DNA from: Melanopsichium pennsylvanicum
Taxonomy: Eukaryota > Basidiomycota > Ustilaginomycetes > Ustilaginales
Assembly (NCBI GenBank): GCA_900208305.1
Contig: OAPG01000009.1
Coordinates: 248,001-312,000 of the forward strand
Length of the DNA stretch: 64,000 nt
Reading direction: 5' to 3'
Part shown: piece after piece, positions 1 to 12,454 of the stretch
How positions within the stretch are numbered: the stretch's first letter is position 1
Layout: the number at the start of each line of letters is the position of its first letter
The notes under the pieces: generated by a model
Told to the model about the DNA's origin: nothing
The model's database searches: none
What the model saw: only the letters and a program-made list of their open reading frames with translations
Made by a program: the position numbers and the translations under genes

Positions 1-1125
1 ACCCGGTTGCATTTGTGAGAAAGCTCGATAGACCAGAAGAATGTATGTGTCTCCACCTCAAGGTCGCCGGTGAGGATGGTGGTATATGACGGAGTTGGCG
101 ATGAAGGTGGTTGTGCGCCAAAGTTGAGGAGTAACAGATCTTGCTCAAAGGTGTTGCAGAGTACGAGGAGCTACGCAAGATGTGTGGGGATTGCCAGTGG
201 CGTGCGTACGACCCATCTGAGGTGCTTCAGTGTCTCAATGCGTGCGTGCGTGCTTGTGTGTGTGTGTGCCTAAAATTGTCCAAAAGGTAAATACAAGATA
301 CACACTCTGTGGTGTTCGAGCCAAAATTCCAGTACAGCAGCTCGCAGTCGAGCGCTACGCGTAAAACGATTGCCTTTCTTCGAAAGTGTTGTTCTTTTGC
401 AAATTGGCATCTTGCGCGAATCGAGTCACGTGATATTTTTTAGGTCTGTTGCACTGCTCCCGTTCGACAAGCAGTCTCGATCCAAACGACCATTTCATCT
501 CCACTCTTCAGCCCGAATAATGTGATTGAAGCAGCCATAGTAGCAGGATAGAGGCTCTGGGGGAGTTGTAGCGCGGATATGAACAACGCAGCAAGGTCAC
601 GGCAGCTCGTGGGTACTTTGCAGCGCAGAGTACCTCGAATCCCAGTTTTAAATTGGACGGGCGATAAAATCCCGATCCAAGATCCGGATCGCTTCGGTGA
701 ATTTTGTCTCGACAAGACCCACGACCCGTCTCACGCGACTGCATACCCGAATCCCGCATCATAAGCCCGGATGCTTGCGGCGTATTCGAGTTTCATGATG
801 GTGAAGTTTTGCCTAACGAAGGTATGTGACGAGCGCTGTTGCTTACCGTTTAAATAACACCGTGGTTCATTTTGATCAAATGTCGTATCAATGTTGTTCA
901 ATTGGGATGGCATTCTGGAGTGAACACGTCGTTGATTCATAAATTCTCGTATGTGGTGGCATCGGAATCGGACTCACTGCTACGGGAATCGATCTATGGA
1001 TCCATCCGGTGTCAGAGCCGCTCATTGATACGCTTCTGCTGATTCAGTATAGCTTCAAGAAAAGTGTTTAGGAGAGAGAGGATGTGCCGAGTCCTTCTAT
1101 ACTGTCACCAAAGCAAAGTAGCAGA

Positions 1126-1156
<31 letters not shown>

Positions 1157-2298
1157 GCAGCAGCGAGAGAGTCTTGTCCATGCATTTAAATTTCACAGCA
1201 TTGACCAAAAAGCGCGCGCGCGGTTGCCCCGATGCACCTCTGTCTGTGTGGTTTGCAATATCTCTTTCTTTGACAGACAGACAGTGAAACATATACGAGA
1301 GTGCTACAGCAACGAGCTACAAGTATTGGCAACAAGATTACGACGTCTGATGCTCTTTTAGCTGATACGGGGTGGTTGTGGGGCGTAATCCGAAAGAGGA
1401 TCGCGCACGAGAAGCGAACCGAGTCTTATTCCGGCCGCAACGGTGTTCGAAAGTGAATTTGAGCCAGCTAGCAGGAAATGTCAAGAATGCAATCTGTGAA
1501 TATTATTGTAGGCCAAAATACAGTACACTTTGCATGGCCGGCCGAAGCTACCGAATGCCTCAAGCTCACTTTTGAGAGACAACTTGTGCGGATGGATGCC
1601 TGTCAGAGTGTAAGACGATGAATTGATTCGCTAGACAGCTATAGAATTTGGCGAGTTAGGCGCTCAAGACATGAGCCCGACAGAAGAGTGACACTCGAGA
1701 CAAAAGACGTATGCAACTGACTGGATGGATTCACCTTGAAACCTTGCTTGCATTCGACAATCATCCTGGATGGATAACGTGGATGGATAGCCTTCCTTCT
1801 CATCCGAGCTAGTTCGACGACAAGAGCGACAGTATCACCTTCTGCTTTACTCTGCGTCCATTCCTAGCGTAGAATTACGCAGACACATCCGCCTGGTGCC
1901 GCTTTACATCCGACATTCGAAGCACCCTCATCCGCATCCACCCTGCATCCGTCCCAATCTTGCCTCACCTCGCTCCTCCAGCTGCACAAATACCATAGAA
2001 GAAGATTAGCCTGCTTCGTCTCAGATCCATCACGCACACTGGCCGAATCCCGCTGCATTGGTCCCTTGACGGAGCCAAGCTAACACCACTCTCTTCCTGC
2101 TGCGGCAACGCTACCCTCCGACTACCCAGGCATCATAGCTAGGCAGCAGCAACTTGCATCCATAATCCACTCTCAGCCTTTCCAATCACGCTGGGTTCCG
2201 TTGCTTGCGCATCGAACCATACAGCACCAATCATCCGAACGTTCCCAAACACCAATCCTGCGTTCCAGCGTCGCTCCCATCAAAGCGCGCGAATCAAC
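1..2298. other. Gene-free stretch upstream of the ADA1 gene
   Basis: I see no convincing coding region here. Open frames are short, overlap on both strands and show no family resemblance. The stretch holds a short TG run near 250-270, a CAG-rich tract at 1121-1163 and one TACAGTA motif at 1519-1525. The last few hundred bases (from about 1850) are pyrimidine-rich on the plus strand and probably form the promoter and 5' leader of the Ada1/Hfi1 gene that starts at 2299. Confidence 0.6.
1121..1163. repeat. CAG-rich trinucleotide tract
   Basis: About 14 GCA/CAG units with two GAA interruptions. It lies in an intergenic stretch and no flanking sequence supports a coding role, although it would encode poly-Ser or poly-Leu depending on frame. 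It is likely a polymorphic microsatellite. Confidence 0.9.
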
Positions 2299-4386
2299 AT
2301 GGTACATCTCGCTCGCGAAATCAGCTCGGCCACCAGCGCCAATGCTCCACCACCACACCGACCCATCCGCGCCGACACCCTGGACCTCAAACAGAAACTT
2401 GCCGTAGCCCTCGGTCAAAATGGCGCTAGCTACTGGCAGACGCTCGTACAATTCCTCAAAGGAGCTATCGACAGGTCCGAGTTCGAAGCACTCGCACATA
2501 AAGCCCTCAAGACTGAGCACAGTAAGTTGTACCCCCCTCAATCGCCGCTCATGTGGGCTTCTAACGTTGCATTTCCCCCTTTTCCTATCCTCGTCCTTTT
2601 CAAACTGCAGTTCACCTTCACAACGCATTGATTCTCGGCATCCTCTACAATGCTTCAGCCGATGTTCCAGGGCCATCTTCCCGCACCTCCCGCCGCATCA
2701 CCCGCATCCTTCCGGATGGATCAACCATCACGGAAGAAGAAGAAGAGAGTCCCTCCCGCAAGCGCCTTCGAAACCTTGTCGCCGGACTCCCCCGCAAAGA
2801 GCGTCTCCGGCTCAAGAATCTGGAAAAGGCAGGCAAACTTGGCGCTGGTGCCATTGGCGGAGCAGCTTCGCTTGGCTGGGCCGGATCAGCTGCCGACATG
2901 CTCGAGAAGAAGCGCAAGGACGAGGAAAAAAGAAAGGTTGCGCAAGACAGGAAGAAGGTGAGAGAGTACAAGAGCGCTATCGGCGCAAAGGATTGGAGAG
3001 GACACGCTGTCCAAGCCAATCAACAAATTGCAGCCGTGAGGGGCAAGTTGAGCTTCTGTAAGTGTCCATAATTTTCCCATTCCTCATCAGTGTTCCGGTG
3101 CTTTCCAGAACCTGTCGTGAGCTTGCTTCGAACAATTTTGTTGAACGTTCCGGCACTTCGTTTTACGATATGTAGCTGCACAACAAGCTGTGGCAAGAGC
3201 GCTTCAAGCCCCCCTGTGCGTGGAATCTAAACACCTTCCGGACCTGGACGCAATCAGGGATCGTATGACCCTCCTCGCCGTCGAGAATGGTATGCCCGGA
3301 GGTATCCAACCACAAGCAGCAGCCATGGTGCTTTCCGCCCTGCAAAGTCATCTGCAAAATGTGGCGAGTAGCATCATCACCAAGATCCGTGCAAACCGAA
3401 CTGATGGGATCCGCACCAACGAGCCCCTCATCCCCGCCGCTGCTGGCGGGTATGGCGGTGTCAGTCTCGATCCGGCTTCACACATGCCCACAGTCTCACC
3501 GGAAGGAATGTTGGTGGATGCGATGGATGTAGATGAAAGCACTCCAAACAGCCCAGCAGCAAGGCACAAGTCGGATGTGTCGTCGCGCACGAGTACATCA
3601 GGCATCGGTACAAGTTTTGCCGACAGCTCCATGCTCTCTTTGGCCAGTACTGCGCCCACAAGTCTTACTGGACCCTCCTCTCCCTCGGCTAAGGATAGCG
3701 AAATGCAAGATTCATCCTTCACCAACAGCTCCACTGCCGCTGACTCCGAAGAATCTACCGGCAACCGACTGAAGCGGTCTCGTGATGCCATGGAATCAAG
3801 CTCTACCGATCGCTCCATCCCCAACGGGGCAGCGAGCACACGGCTGACGGTTAGCGATCTGGCCTTCCTTCTGCAAGTCGCGCCGCATACCGTGGTTGAG
3901 CCCATGGGCCAAGGCACCCAGGAGCGAATGTTGGCCCCTGAATGGGTTGATGAGGACAGCCTCTTTGGCGACGAAGAAGCGTCTGCCTCTTCTCGCCTGT
4001 TTCCGGCTTCGCCCGAACGCGCGCTGGCTCGCGCAGCGAGGATGGCTGCCACAACACACCTGTCAGACGCCAACGGTGGTGCCGCGAGAGATGGACCGGT
4101 CAGGAACAGGTTTGTCATTGACCAGTCCGCCCCGCTCAAACTCCTGGATCGTAGGACACTAGCAGAGGGCGAAGTCAAAGGAGTCCGGCCCACCAAAGGA
4201 GTTCTATCTGTGCCAGGAACTGATTCGACCAGCGGCGTGCTTGGCGATGTGAATGGAAGAACCAAGAAAGACGGAGTTGTCAATGGTGCTGGTGGCGGAA
4301 TAATTACCGGTCATCACAGGATGCATAAGGATGATATCTGGGATGTAGTGGATCCTGTGGCGCTGTTTGGCCAGCTTTGCGAGTAA
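2299..4386 (+). CDS. HFI1: SAGA complex subunit Ada1/Hfi1 (TADA1 family)
   Basis: Transcriptional adaptor of the SAGA histone acetyltransferase coactivator; family members carry a histone-fold region and act in the nucleus. The model has three exons: 2299-2521, 2611-3057 and 3176-4386. The introns have GTAAGT donors and CAG/TAG acceptors, and the phases join without a stop to give 626 residues. The N-terminus (residues about 13-90) reads as the SAGA-Tad1 domain, with the family pattern of a helix around LKQKLAVALG, then SYWQTLVQFLKGAIDRSEF, then a junction-spanning HIHLHNALILGILYNAS. Splicing is needed to make the HxHN segment contiguous, which supports the first intron. A basic KRLRNL...KERLRLK stretch follows. 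The rest is serine-rich and disordered, ending in DDIWDVVDPVALFGQLCE. It is longer than yeast Hfi1 (about 490 residues). The family call rests on residue pattern only. Confidence 0.85.
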
Positions 4387-4733
4387 GTAGGCTTGTTACC
4401 CATGGCCGATCCAATGTATTCCGAATAAAGACCGGAGAAGTCAGACAATATCGATCGGCTCCATTGACGCTGTGAAGGCAACTCACAGCATTGTGTTTCA
4501 AGTGCGTGGTTTGAGAAAGCTTGCGTCGATCACAGAGCCTAAGTCGATTTCTTTCACACCTCCGAATCATGCCTTTCAGATCCTCATTTGCGAGGCAGCA
4601 CTTGTCAAGACCCACTGCACTGGGCAAGAGCTTGGAACATCTGTTGAAACAGACCTAAGATTGAGCAAAAGTAAAGCAATACATAGAAAGGGGGGAAGTG
4701 CTGTTGGCAAGTATAAAATCCAGGTTTTGACGA
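4387..4733. other. Convergent 3' spacer between ADA1 and CTF4/MCL1 genes
   Basis: Holds the 3' ends of two converging genes. I see no gene or strong repeat in it. Confidence 0.6.
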
Positions 4734-7700
4734 TCAAACCTGCACCGTCGAGTCCATCGTCTCTGAATCCTGCATCATCGTCTCTGGTAAGGCATCGCCA
4801 TTGATCGGATCTGCGGCTCTTCTCTGCCTAGCAGCCTTTTCAATTGCCAACTGCAAACTCTCTTCCCCTTTCCTTAGCCCATTTTCATCGTTCTCACCTT
4901 CACCTTCGTACTGCGTCTCACCGAACACCTCCCTGCGCGTCCCGATCGATGACGCATCGCTTTGATCCGGTTTCCTGTACACAAAACTCGCAAGCGAACT
5001 CTGCTTGCCAACACTTGCTCCCACAGCGGGCTTGTTGATCGACTCCTTTTCAAAAGGCTCGATGCGTTCAAAGAAGCTCGTGCTCTTATGCATGTTGTGC
5101 TTATCCCCTCTAGCTCCACCATTGGCAACATTGGACGAAGTTCGCGCAAAAGGATTGAGAGACTTTGCAGCCTTGGGCATCACCAGTCCACGAGAAGCTG
5201 GTTCCGAGATGGAATCATCGTGATGATCTGGAGATTTGCGCTTCTCAGACGCACGATAGAGGTTCTCTTTTCCTAGAGATGATAGGTCCTCATCGTCATC
5301 TATGACCATGCTATAATCGTCTGGGCGAGAGACGGATGGAGAGCGTGCAGTGATGGTGCTGATGGTGGTGTTATAATTCCCAACGATGGAAGAACTCGAA
5401 GGAGCCGATGGGACCGAATCAAATCGATCCGAAGGAGCTCTCAACACTGCCGAAGTGCGCGAGGTCGATGGAAGGAAGTCCTCGCTTAGTGCAGCCGACG
5501 CTCGCTTTCGAACATCAACACTCGAAACACCACCACCACGAGCACCAACACGCGTCAGGATATCAATCAAGGCTGGGTTAGTGTAACTCGGTCCACCTCT
5601 AACACTCGGATCACACCATCTCCTACTCTCTTCTTCAACCCTATCGCTCCTGCCCTCTAATCCCTCCTTCAGTGCCACCATCCTCTCCGCCAAGCTGGAC
5701 AGGTGGAAGAAGGCTGCAATTTTCAACGCTGCTTCCAAGGTCCTCGTCGAATGCAGTGCTCTAGCCGCATCAAGCGCTCGGCCGTGTTTGTCCGCTTTGC
5801 ATGCGAGTTGAATAAGTTGGAGCAAAGCTTTGTCTGAGGCCATCTCGAGCGTAGTTGCATCTAGCTGGGCGTCGTCCTCTTCAATGCCACAGTTTTTAAC
5901 ATCGCGAGCTGTCATGGCGAGTAGACTGTCGCGAAGAGATTTCTCTTCGAGCGGACCAGTCCCGCCCTCACGATGGACCAGGGGCACGGAAAGCTCCAAT
6001 TCTTGAATCATGTGTCGTGTGCCGTCTACCTCGGGTTGGGTACGACCACCTTTGAGCAGGAGGACCATGAGTTTCGTGCTCGTCAGAGCGATCGGCCAAT
6101 AGGCAAGGGTGGAAGCAGCACGCACAGCAGCCTCGCTCGCGTCGCCAGACGAGTTAAGGATACGCTTCGTGTCTAGGCTAGGCACCCATCTACCCTGCCG
6201 AGATCGGTGAGCTCGATCGAGCACGAACAACGTCCCGTTGCTATCGTAGAACGCGGGCTGGTGTACGTCGTTGAAGCCAACCCAGCGAATGTGTGCATCC
6301 TTTGACAGAGCGAGTACATCATCCTGAATCTCATCAAAGTTGGCCAAATCGATGACCTTGTAACCAAGAACTTGGAAACCACCACTTGGCAACCCTGTCC
6401 TGCGATATACAACAAAGGCTGTCCGCGCCCCTACCGCCAGCGTCACCACCGGATGTCCGATAGCCCACAGATACAACTGCATCCCACTAGCAGACAAGAA
6501 CCTCAAATACCCCTTCGAGGTAGCTACCACAGCAACACCCACACCCGACCTGCTCGGATCCTGATCTTCCCATCCATCTTCTGACACTGTCCTGAGCCCG
6601 CTGCCTCCCAACCCCACCACCTCTACATCTTCGCCGTGATCCAGATTGAACATCCACTCTGACGAGAGGTTGTTACTCACTGCACCGAACGGTTTGAAGA
6701 AGATACTGCTGCTTTGCTCTCCGACCTGCTTCGAGGCGAAGAGAATACCTTGCTTGGCGAGGGAGGCCATGGAGATGCTGTTCATGTCGGAGAAACGGAA
6801 ATTGCGACGAGCCGAGGTGTCGAAGGATTCAAACGAGATGGTTTGGTGAGACTCTTGTTCGACGGCAACAACCGAGCCAAGCAAATTGTAGGCGAGATAG
6901 CAGCGCTGTCCGCGCATAGGGGTGGAAGTAGATTGGAACGATGGTTGAGGTCGGGTGGTAGCAATCATCATTCCTGCCTCACCGCGACCAGCACTGCCAG
7001 CACCCCGCGGATAGGATCGGGAGGAACTCTGTCCACCACCGTATCGATGAGATCGTGATTCTTCGTCTCCCGCAAAGTCGTTTGGATCTTCATCATCATC
7101 CCATCCAGGAGGTGCATCGTCGTCCTCGTCATCGGACAGACCGGTTCCGGCAAAAATGTCGTCAATCTGGCCACGCGATCCCCGCGCAGCTTTAGAGATG
7201 TCGAAAGAGATCTCCTCGAACGGACTTGGGTGGGTTGGACCGACCACATCGGACCATCGAGCAAGGGTGCCCTCGTTATCGGTCCATGCAAGTGCATCTT
7301 TGGACGGATGCCAGCTGATCGCGTTCACAAGAGCATCCGCGGTCTTGTGTCGGATGGCCTGGCGGCTCTCAGCCTCCCACACAGTCAACTGACCGTTGGT
7401 GGTGGCCGATGCGAGGTAACGACCGTTAGGCGAAAAGGCCAAAGCCGTGATGCTTCCGCTCGGCACAGGCACGGGCCCAGCCGCACTAACATAGAATGTT
7501 CCCAACCTTGACCAGGCAGACGAGTCGTTTGCAGCACTAACCACCACAATCTCGTGCGCTTTGGAAGGCATCACAAAGTAAGTACCGCTCGGATGCCAGA
7601 TGGCACACGAAGCTTCGTCGCTCTCGGCGCGTGTAATGGGAAGAATCCCTTCGATGGATTTGACAAATTTAGGCTCGATGTCGCTCAGGTCAGTCACTCG

Positions 7701-8340
7701 AGCGAGACCGTCGGTGGAACATGTGATGAGGAGGGGAGCAACAGGGGACCAGGCTGCCCATCGAAGTCCACGACTGTGTCCATCGAGAAGTTGGATGCGA
7801 CGGGGATCTTCGACGTCGATGATTTTGATGATGAGCTCGTCGGAGCACACTGCCACTCGGGGAGACTTGCCATTTTTTACTGAGCGTTCGAGAGCGACAC
7901 ATCGTAAAGGCAATCCTTCACGACGGAGGAGGGACTGGAGGACGGTAGGTGATATTGGGTTGCCTTCAGCGTCGACGGGATGGTGACGATACAGGCGGAC
8001 AGAGCCATCTTCAGAGGCAGTGACAAGGAAGCGGGAGTCGGCATCGAGAGAGGTCACTGGCTCGGTAGCGTCTTCGATGAGGTGCGGTTCCACGCCGGGG
8101 AGGGGAAGAGTGGGTAAGATGCGAACGAGGAAGTCGTCTCCTCCTGTGAACAGTCGGCTGCAAATCACAAGAGCACGGAAAGGTGAACAAGAATGTTAGT
8201 GATGAGTTTTCCGTCGACAACAGCCTTGATTACGAGGGGATTACTTACTCTACACCAGCACTCTTGGGCGCATGAATACACCTCGTTGGTCCAGAATGGA
8301 CGATCTGGACGTGCAAGCCCTCGGACTGCGTCGACTGCAT
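4734..8340 (-). CDS. MCL1: Replisome adaptor Ctf4/Mcl1/WDHD1 (AND-1)
   Basis: Chromatin-bound replication protein; family members trimerise and tether the CMG helicase to DNA polymerase alpha, and act in sister-chromatid cohesion. The model has two exons on the minus strand: 8340-8249 (ATG, 30 codons plus 2 nt) and 8157-4734, joined over a 91-bp intron with a GTAAGT donor and TTTGCAG acceptor. The joined start reads ...HAPKSAGVDRLFTGGDDFLVR, which restores the first WD40 blade that the long exon alone would lack. Total 1171 residues. WD40 repeats cover about residues 10-345 (motifs such as FLVTASEDGSVRLY and ATTNGQLTVWEAE). An acidic linker rich in DDED follows. A SepB-like middle domain covers about 430-790. 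The last 300 residues are disordered and end in acidic and polar sequence, without an obvious HMG box such as human WDHD1 has. No catalytic activity is expected. Confidence 0.88.
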
Positions 8341-9337
8341 TTGGGGTAAGCTGCACTGCAGTGCAGAAAGCAGCGGCGGTGTTGGGAACCGAACGATTTC
8401 TCGTAGTCAATGGTAGATTCAGCCGTAAGCTCGAGTTCTACAGGGTGTGTGTGTGTATGTAAGTGTATGTTGATTCTTATAGCGGTCGAGGAAAGATAGA
8501 GTAGTGATGGTGAGGAGACCAGAACGAGCGATTAGGTGGAACAAGGTTGAACTCTTTTTGCCCAGCTGAGAGAACGCAACACGCCAAATCGCACCAAAGT
8601 GTTGGTCTGGCGGAGCGGTGCGCCTTTCCTAAAAGATGCTTCTCCTGCTTGCTCGCGTCGTGTCTTGAACTCGATGTCGCGCAAAGTGCCTCACAAAGGA
8701 TTTAACACTTTGTCAGCATGCAAAAACCTTGAAAAAAATCACTCGATCGTGCATCACGTGGCTTTTCAATCGCCGATCCGCTTGTCAAGTTGTGCGCAAC
8801 TTGCTTACCCACCACTTGATATCAGCAAGAGGTTCGGTACTGTAAGCAGAGTTTGTTCTCAATCTACAGTATACACCATGAATACTTACCACGTACGTCA
8901 ATAGCAAGTACCTCAATATTAGCAAAACCTGCATCTGGTTGAGCGAAACTGTAAATCGATCCCTTACGATCAAATGTGTTGCGCAAATCACTCGACCAGA
9001 TCGAAAGCTTCACCGCACCAAGCTCACCCAGCAAACGTTCAGCGCGACTGCGGCACCTGCTCCGCTTCGCAAGTTTGTTTTGAACCCCATCGTCTTGTGC
9101 ACCATCGTCTTGTGCTCAGAACCAACAATTCACACACAAATCACACTCGAGTCAAACAGAAGAAGTGATGGCTTGAAACAATGCAAGGGTCAAAATAGAT
9201 TGAACGGAACACTAAGATATGAGTACATGCTGGTGGCGGGGGAATGAATGTAAGAAACGTACATCACCTGCGAAGGGGTCGAGAACACATGAAAGAGAGA
9301 GAGCATTTGTTATAACGATTAAGCTTTCGCACAACTT
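8341..9337. other. Spacer between Hsp70 3' end and MCL1 start, with a possible spliced non-coding segment
   Basis: Upstream region of the minus-strand MCL1 gene and 3' region of the minus-strand Hsp70 gene. I find no credible protein gene. It contains two TACTGTA/TACAGTA motifs (8838-8844, 8865-8871), a duplicated CATCGTCTTGTGC unit near 9089-9118 and a good intron-like segment on the minus strand at 8840-8889. Confidence 0.55.
8840..8889 (-). other. Intron-like segment in a non-coding spacer
   Basis: On the minus strand this 50-bp segment begins GTAAGTATTC and ends CTTACAG, typical of short smut introns. The flanking sequence does not keep a long frame once joined. It could belong to a spliced UTR or a non-coding RNA, or be chance. 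Confidence 0.25.
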
Positions 9338-11272
9338 CTAGTCGAGCTCTTCAACGGTGGGACCATCGTCACCACCGGATGCGGCGCCAGGGGCAGCACC
9401 AGGTGCTGCACCGGGCATGCCACCAGGAGCACCGCCAGCTGCCGAGTAGATCTTGGTCATGATGGGGTTGACCTGCTCCTCGATCTCCTTCTGCTTGTCC
9501 TTGAGCTCGTCAGTGGAAGCAGTGGTGTTGCTGTCCAGCCACTCGATGCCTTCCTTGACAATCTTCTCCAGTGCCTCCTTGTCGGCGGCCTCGAGCTTGT
9601 CCTTGAGCTGGGGCTCGCTGGTGGTGTTGCGGACGTTGTAGATGTACGACTCCAGGCCGTTCTTGGCCTGAGTGCGCTCGAGAGCCTGCTTGTCCTCCTC
9701 GGCGAACTGCTCGGCCTGCTTGAGCATCTCCTCGATCTGCTCCGACGAGAGACGGCCCTTGTCGTTGCGAATGGTGATCTTCTCCGACTTGCCAGTGCCC
9801 TTCTCGGCGGCAGAGACGTTGAGAATGGCGTTGGCGTCAACGTCGAACGTGACCTCGATCTGGGGAACACCACGGGGAGCTGGGGGAATACCGGAGAGCT
9901 CGAACTTTCCGAGAAGGTTGTTGTCCTTGGTGCGAGCACGCTCACCCTCAAAGACCTGGATCAAAACACCGGGCTGGTTGTCAGCGTAGGTGGAGAAGAT
10001 CTCAGACTTCTTGGTGGGCACAGTGGTGTTCCTCTTGATAAGGGGAGTGAAAACACCACCGGCAGTCTCAATACCCATGGAGAGAGGCGCAACATCAAGG
10101 AGGAGGAGGTCCTGGGTCTTCTCGGAAGTGTCACCGGAGAGAATGGCGGCCTGAACGGCAGCACCATAGGCGACGGCCTCATCGGGGTTGATGGACTTGT
10201 TGAGCTCACGACCGTTGAAGAAGTCGGTGAGAAGCTTCTGGACCTTGGGGATACGGGTGGAGCCACCGACGAGAACAATCTCGTGGACGGAACCCTTGTC
10301 AATCTTGGAGTCGCGAAGGACCTTCTCGACAGGCTCGACAGTGTGCGAGAAGAGATCGCCGCAAAGCTCCTCGAAACGAGCGCGGGTGATGGAGGTGTAG
10401 AAGTCAATACCCTCAAAGAGCGAGTCAATCTCGATGGTGGTCTGGGCGGCCGACGACAAAGTGCGCTTAGCACGCTCACAGGCGGTGCGGAGACGACGAA
10501 GAGCACGAGCATTGGTGGTCAAGTCCTTCTTGTTCTTGCGCTTGAACTCCTGGACAAAGTGGTTGACAAGACGGTTGTCGAAATCCTCACCACCAAGGTG
10601 AGTGTCACCGGCGGTGGCCTTGACCTCGAAGATACCCTCCTCAATGGTGAGGAGAGAGACATCGAAAGTACCTCCACCAAGATCGAAGATGAGAACGTTC
10701 TTCTCACCCTCAGATTTCTTGTCGAGACCGTAAGCGATGGCGGCGGCAGTGGGCTCGTTGATAATACGCATCACGTTGAGACCAGAGATAACACCGGCAT
10801 CCTTGGTAGCCTGACGCTGAGAATCATTGAAGTAAGCGGGAACAGTGACGACGGCATCCTTGACGGTGCCACCGAGGTAGGCCTCGGCGGTCTCACGCAT
10901 CTTGAGGAGAACCATGGATGAGACTTCTTCGGGAGTGAAGGTCTTCTTCTCACCCTTGTACTCGATGCGGATCTGGGGCTTGCCACCGACGGAGGTTACC
11001 TCGAAAGGCCAGTGCTTCATGTCGGACTGAACTTCGGCATCGTCGAACTTGCGGCCGATAAGACGCTTAGCATCGAAGACAGTGTTGTGAGGGTTCATGG
11101 CGACCTGGTTCTTGGCCGCATCTCCGATGAGACGTTCCGAGTCGGTGAAGGCGACGTACGAAGGGGTAGTGCGGTTACCTTGATCATTGGCGATGACCTC
11201 GACACGGTCGTTCTGCCAGACGGCGACACAAGAGTAGGTGGTGCCGAGATCGATACCGATAGCCTTGGTCAT
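9338..11272 (-). CDS. SSA1: Cytosolic Hsp70 chaperone (Ssa type)
   Basis: ATP-dependent chaperone for folding, translocation and stress protection. It has 644 residues in a single exon from an ATG at 11272. The nucleotide-binding domain spans about 1-385 with the signatures [10 protein letters not shown], the [14 protein letters not shown] phosphate loop and a [13 protein letters not shown] motif. The substrate-binding domain and helical lid follow, then a Gly/Pro/Ala-rich linker near the end. There is no N-terminal signal or transit peptide and no HDEL, so a cytosolic or nuclear form is expected. The C-terminus is GPTVEELD, so the usual EEVD tail that binds TPR co-chaperones carries Val-to-Leu. 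Codon use is strongly biased to C-ending codons, as expected of a highly expressed gene. I did not find a convincing array of alternating GAA/TTC heat-shock elements upstream by eye. Confidence 0.98.
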   Translation of the reverse strand: MTKAIGIDLGTTYSCVAVWQNDRVEVIANDQGNRTTPSYVAFTDSERLIGDAAKNQVAMNPHNTVFDAKRLIGRKFDDAEVQSDMKHWPFEVTSVGGKPQIRIEYKGEKKTFTPEEVSSMVLLKMRETAEAYLGGTVKDAVVTVPAYFNDSQRQATKDAGVISGLNVMRIINEPTAAAIAYGLDKKSEGEKNVLIFDLGGGTFDVSLLTIEEGIFEVKATAGDTHLGGEDFDNRLVNHFVQEFKRKNKKDLTTNARALRRLRTACERAKRTLSSAAQTTIEIDSLFEGIDFYTSITRARFEELCGDLFSHTVEPVEKVLRDSKIDKGSVHEIVLVGGSTRIPKVQKLLTDFFNGRELNKSINPDEAVAYGAAVQAAILSGDTSEKTQDLLLLDVAPLSMGIETAGGVFTPLIKRNTTVPTKKSEIFSTYADNQPGVLIQVFEGERARTKDNNLLGKFELSGIPPAPRGVPQIEVTFDVDANAILNVSAAEKGTGKSEKITIRNDKGRLSSEQIEEMLKQAEQFAEEDKQALERTQAKNGLESYIYNVRNTTSEPQLKDKLEAADKEALEKIVKEGIEWLDSNTTASTDELKDKQKEIEEQVNPIMTKIYSAAGGAPGGMPGAAPGAAPGAASGGDDGPTVEELD

Positions 11273-12454
11273 GATGACTATGCTAAGTCTTTTGGGTAAT
11301 AGAGGGGGAAAAGGGTTGCTGGAAAAGAATCGAAGCGAATGTCTGTGACGTGCGTAACTAGAAAGGGGTATGTGCGACGCAATGAACTGTGTTCAGACGA
11401 GGATGGTGTTTGTGATGATAAGTGTGTGCGGACGTAAGGCCTGACCTTAAGTACCATGGCAGACTTTGGCTCAGAAACTGAATCTCAGTTCGAAGTTGGC
11501 CACCCATTCCGCACTTGGTCTCCCGCACAGACTCGCAATCGCGGACAAGAAGAACTGGGTTGCTGCTAATGTGTCTTTGCGTCGAATCAGCGCGGCGTCA
11601 AAGTTTAGCCCAAAAAAATGGAGCCGAGTGGCTCTGCAGTTTAGGGTACTTCTAATGGGGCATAGGTTGGGTGACGTGATGTAGCAGCCAAAATTGACGC
11701 GAGGAAGGACGAGGAACAGGTTGGAAGTGTTCTTCTTGCATGTTCATCACTGATTTAGTGCTGGTAAGAAAAATTTCACCAAAATTGTAGATAGCTCAGT
11801 GAAAGATCGATGCATGGGCTGGGAGCAAACAAAGACTGCGTCAGATTAAGCGACATCAACTTCCAATTGCGTAGTCGTACATTTCTTGAGTCTTGTGGAA
11901 GCGTCTCGCAGACACCACGTTCTTCTTCGCCGTTCCAAGCAATTTCATAGATTTTCATGTTGCATAAATCATAAATCACCGATTGTTCTTGAATCGAGAT
12001 ATAGCTTAATAATTGATTTTGTTTGTCTACATCTGGGATGTAACACTCAAGAAGTGAACGCCTCCTTCATCACAGTGTTCCTTTTGTGGCACACGACTCG
12101 AGTCGCCACCCCGTCCCTTGGCTACGTGAGGTCTGAGCTCAGCCGAAATTTGTTTACGCTCAACAACGCACACGCATCAAGAACCTCTTCTAAACTCAGC
12201 ACAGAAAATCCACGGCTGCGCTATCAGAATTGACCGATACCCGAAGAAGATTGCATGCTCCTCGTCCACAACTCGGTCCAACCAGTGACTCGTACTCACC
12301 TGCACTGCACCCACCATTTCCTTGACGCTGCAACGCTGTGCCAGTCGAGAAACAAGCCCAAACACGCTGCGAGCTTCAGCTAGGCTCACCCTTGTCTGGT
12401 CTCGACCACTGCCTCTCTCATTGCATTCAATCAGTCCAAGCAGGCCCTCTAGCA
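11273..12454. other. Divergent promoter region of Hsp70 (-) and FAP1 (+)
   Basis: About 1.2 kb between two divergent starts. It holds the leader of Hsp70 (purine-rich, with several GAA triplets in direct orientation at about 11320-11340) and the upstream region of FAP1. No further gene is supported. Confidence 0.6.

Noticed and set aside
1084..1287. Poly-Ser or poly-Leu proteins from the CAG tract
   Set aside because: Both strands are open only because of the repeat; the flanks do not look coding.
3348..4283. 311-residue minus-strand frame opposite the Ada1 gene
   Set aside because: It lies opposite an in-phase exon of a recognised gene and is of low complexity without family features.
10283..10921. 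Long plus-strand open frame (212 residues) antisense to Hsp70
   Set aside because: Long antisense frames opposite Hsp70 genes are a known by-product of their codon bias. This one has no independent family resemblance.
11273..11760. Heat-shock elements upstream of Hsp70
   Set aside because: Several GAA and TTC triplets occur, but I could not find three alternating 5-bp units in register.
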